A DNA stretch of 7,126 nucleotides. Source: Pseudomonadota bacterium (GTDB lineage: Bacteria > Pseudomonadota > Gammaproteobacteria > Pseudomonadales > Azotimanducaceae). How positions within the stretch are numbered: position 1 is the stretch's first letter; every line of letters starts with the position of its first letter. The position numbers and the translations under genes are program-made. Below the pieces are notes generated by a model. That model was not told the origin of the DNA. It was given only the letters and a program-made list of their open reading frames with translations, and did no database searches. The DNA lies in assembly GCA_027622495.1 (NCBI GenBank), contig JAQBYL010000206.1, positions 1 through 7,126 on the forward strand, read 5' to 3'. Positions 6,436 through 7,126 of this stretch are shown here, piece after piece.

Positions 6436-6455
6436 CTGTCATCTCACTGTCATAG
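6436..6455 (+). promoter_or_regulatory. Pho box of the second lipoprotein gene
   Basis: CTGTCAT-CTCA-CTGTCAT-AG: heptamers 7/7 and 6/7 to the PhoB consensus at 11-bp pitch, linker 2/4. It is the best repeat-to-repeat match in the window. It lies between the hairpin of the first lipoprotein gene and ATG 6477. Confidence 0.78.
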
Positions 6456-6463
6456 TCTCCGGC

Positions 6464-6469
6464 TATTTT
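6464..6469 (+). promoter_or_regulatory. -10 element of the second lipoprotein Pho promoter
   Basis: TATTTT (4/6 to TATAAT) starts 10 nt after the proximal Pho heptamer and ends 7 nt before ATG 6477, the same geometry as at plcP. It sits in the spacer of a small dyad, CCGGC (6459-6463) and GCCGG (6471-6475). Confidence 0.62.
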
Positions 6470-6476
6470 CGCCGGT

Positions 6477-6791
6477 ATGGCTAAATCACAATTCAGATCA
6501 GTGTTTTTCGGTTCCCTGCTGACAAGCGTCATGCTGCCAGGCTGCAGCACGACACCGCAGGAATATTCATGGACCCATCCAGACGGTGGCGAGTACCTGT
6601 TCGCGTTCGACGCCCGCCAGTGCGATGCATTCGCGGTCCAGGCCACGAGCCTGACTGATGCGAGCGAGGCTGAGCCGTTTTTTTCCTGCATGCAGGACCG
6701 CGGCTATTTCCTGATCGATCCTGCTACCGGGCGGACCCTGCGCCCCACCAGCATCCGGCTGCCGTCGTCTATCGGCCAGGTTGCGCGCTGA
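6477..6791 (+). CDS. Small lipoprotein with CMxxRGY motif (104 aa), Pho-box controlled
   Basis: Seen: signal peptide MAKSQFRSVFFGSLLTSVMLPGC with lipobox LPGC and lipidated Cys23; Ser at +2 suggests outer-membrane sorting. The mature part is about 82 residues with Cys49 (RQCDAF) and Cys71 in FFSCMQDRGYFLIDP, the same pattern as the preceding lipoprotein (about 22-26 residues between the cysteines), implying a conserved disulfide. It adds a C-terminal tail of about 25 residues with TLRPTSIRLPSS. There is no Shine-Dalgarno; the ATG lies where transcription from the Pho promoter should begin, so a leaderless mRNA is predicted. Function is unknown. Its promoter suggests a role in the envelope during phosphate starvation, alongside the lipid-remodelling pair. 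Confidence 0.85.
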   Translation: MAKSQFRSVFFGSLLTSVMLPGCSTTPQEYSWTHPDGGEYLFAFDARQCDAFAVQATSLTDASEAEPFFSCMQDRGYFLIDPATGRTLRPTSIRLPSSIGQVAR

Positions 6792-6803
6792 CCTTCAGCG
6801 CGC
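6783..6803 (+). terminator. Hairpin overlapping the stop of the second lipoprotein gene
   Basis: GCGCGCTGA (6783-6791), loop CCT, TCAGCGCGC (6795-6803): a perfect 9-bp stem whose left arm includes the TGA stop codon. There is no T-run, so termination is possible but not assured. Confidence 0.45.
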
Positions 6804-6830
6804 AGGAAACGTTCTCAAAGGCAGCGCCTG

Positions 6831-6876
6831 AAAAAAAAAGGGGCGTGGCCTTTTCATCTTAAAAGGACCCCGCCCC
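6831..6876 (-). terminator. Intrinsic terminator of the TonB-dependent receptor gene
   Basis: On the - strand, outer arms CGCCCC/GGGGCG (6871-6876 with 6840-6845) and inner arms AAAAGG/CCTTTT (6861-6866 with 6849-6854) form a long hairpin. It is followed directly by nine T residues (the A-run at 6831-6839). It lies 25 nt after the receptor stop codon. Confidence 0.85.
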
Positions 6877-6900
6877 AATGGGGTAAACAAAACCCGCTGC

Positions 6901-7126
6901 TTACAGATCCCACTTCACGTCGAGCAGAAACGTTCTGCCCACGTCCTGCTCCAGTATCTTGACTCCGTTCTGTTCGATCTCGAGATTGTCGTCCAGCAGA
7001 TTTTTTACGCGCACTTTGAACGAAAGATGCTCGGTTGGATAGAAACTGTAGATCAGGTCCAGCGAGTGAAACGGCTGTTCTCTGGCGTCGTCAAAACTGT
7101 CGATACCGGCAAAGAATATGCGTTCG
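6901..7126 (-). CDS. TonB-dependent receptor, C-terminal fragment
   Basis: Only the last 74 codons plus the TAA stop (6901-6903) are in the window; the gene continues beyond the right edge. The translation has the alternating pattern of outer-membrane beta-strands: SLDLIYSFYPTEHLSFKVRV, then KNLLDD (the near-universal NLxD turn of these receptors), EIEQNGVKILEQDVGRTF and the terminal strand FLLDVKWDL. The EQDVGRTF-LDVKW ending is typical of gammaproteobacterial receptors. The last residue is Leu rather than the common Phe. The substrate (siderophore, vitamin B12, glycan or other) cannot be judged from this fragment. Confidence 0.85.
   Translation of the reverse strand, partial: ERIFFAGIDSFDDAREQPFHSLDLIYSFYPTEHLSFKVRVKNLLDDNLEIEQNGVKILEQDVGRTFLLDVKWDL

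Overview
The window looks like a chromosomal segment of a Gram-negative, probably marine-type gammaproteobacterium. This is inferred from lipobox lipoproteins, a TonB-dependent receptor C-terminus, moderate GC and gammaproteobacterial-style promoters; no rRNA, tRNA, mobile element or CRISPR array is visible.

Left part (1-3330, + strand): kynureninase (kynU) is followed after 16 nt by an APH/choline-kinase-like phosphotransferase, then a gene-poor gap of about 380 nt, then a PlsC-type lysophospholipid acyltransferase. The phosphotransferase and the acyltransferase are each split by one apparent frameshift (near 1549-1556 and 2710-2722), while kynU and the genes to the right are intact. A 12-bp GAAA-loop hairpin (3354-3381) ends plsC and probably also the convergent operon.

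Middle (3451-5812, - strand): reading leftward, an unrecognised 130-residue protein, a metallophosphoesterase of the PlcP type (often called LpxH-like) and a GT4 glycosyltransferase of the Agt type, the last two overlapping by one base. PlcP plus Agt is the known phosphate-starvation lipid-remodelling pair: PlcP removes the phosphate head group from phospholipids and Agt adds sugar to the resulting diacylglycerol. A good Pho box with a phoA-spaced -10 lies directly upstream of plcP, which fits that role.

Right part (5810-7126): a regulatory gap with further Pho-like half-sites on both strands, then two small related lipoproteins (+ strand) sharing a Cys-Met-x-x-Arg-Gly-Tyr signature. The second has its own strong Pho box. 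At both plcP and this second lipoprotein the layout is the same: Pho box, 10 nt, -10 hexamer, 7 nt, ATG, with no Shine-Dalgarno. This predicts leaderless phosphate-controlled mRNAs. The window closes with the C-terminus of a TonB-dependent receptor on the - strand and its terminator.

Taken together, the right two thirds read as a small PhoB regulon built around membrane-lipid phosphate sparing, with at least one uncharacterised lipoprotein as an additional member.
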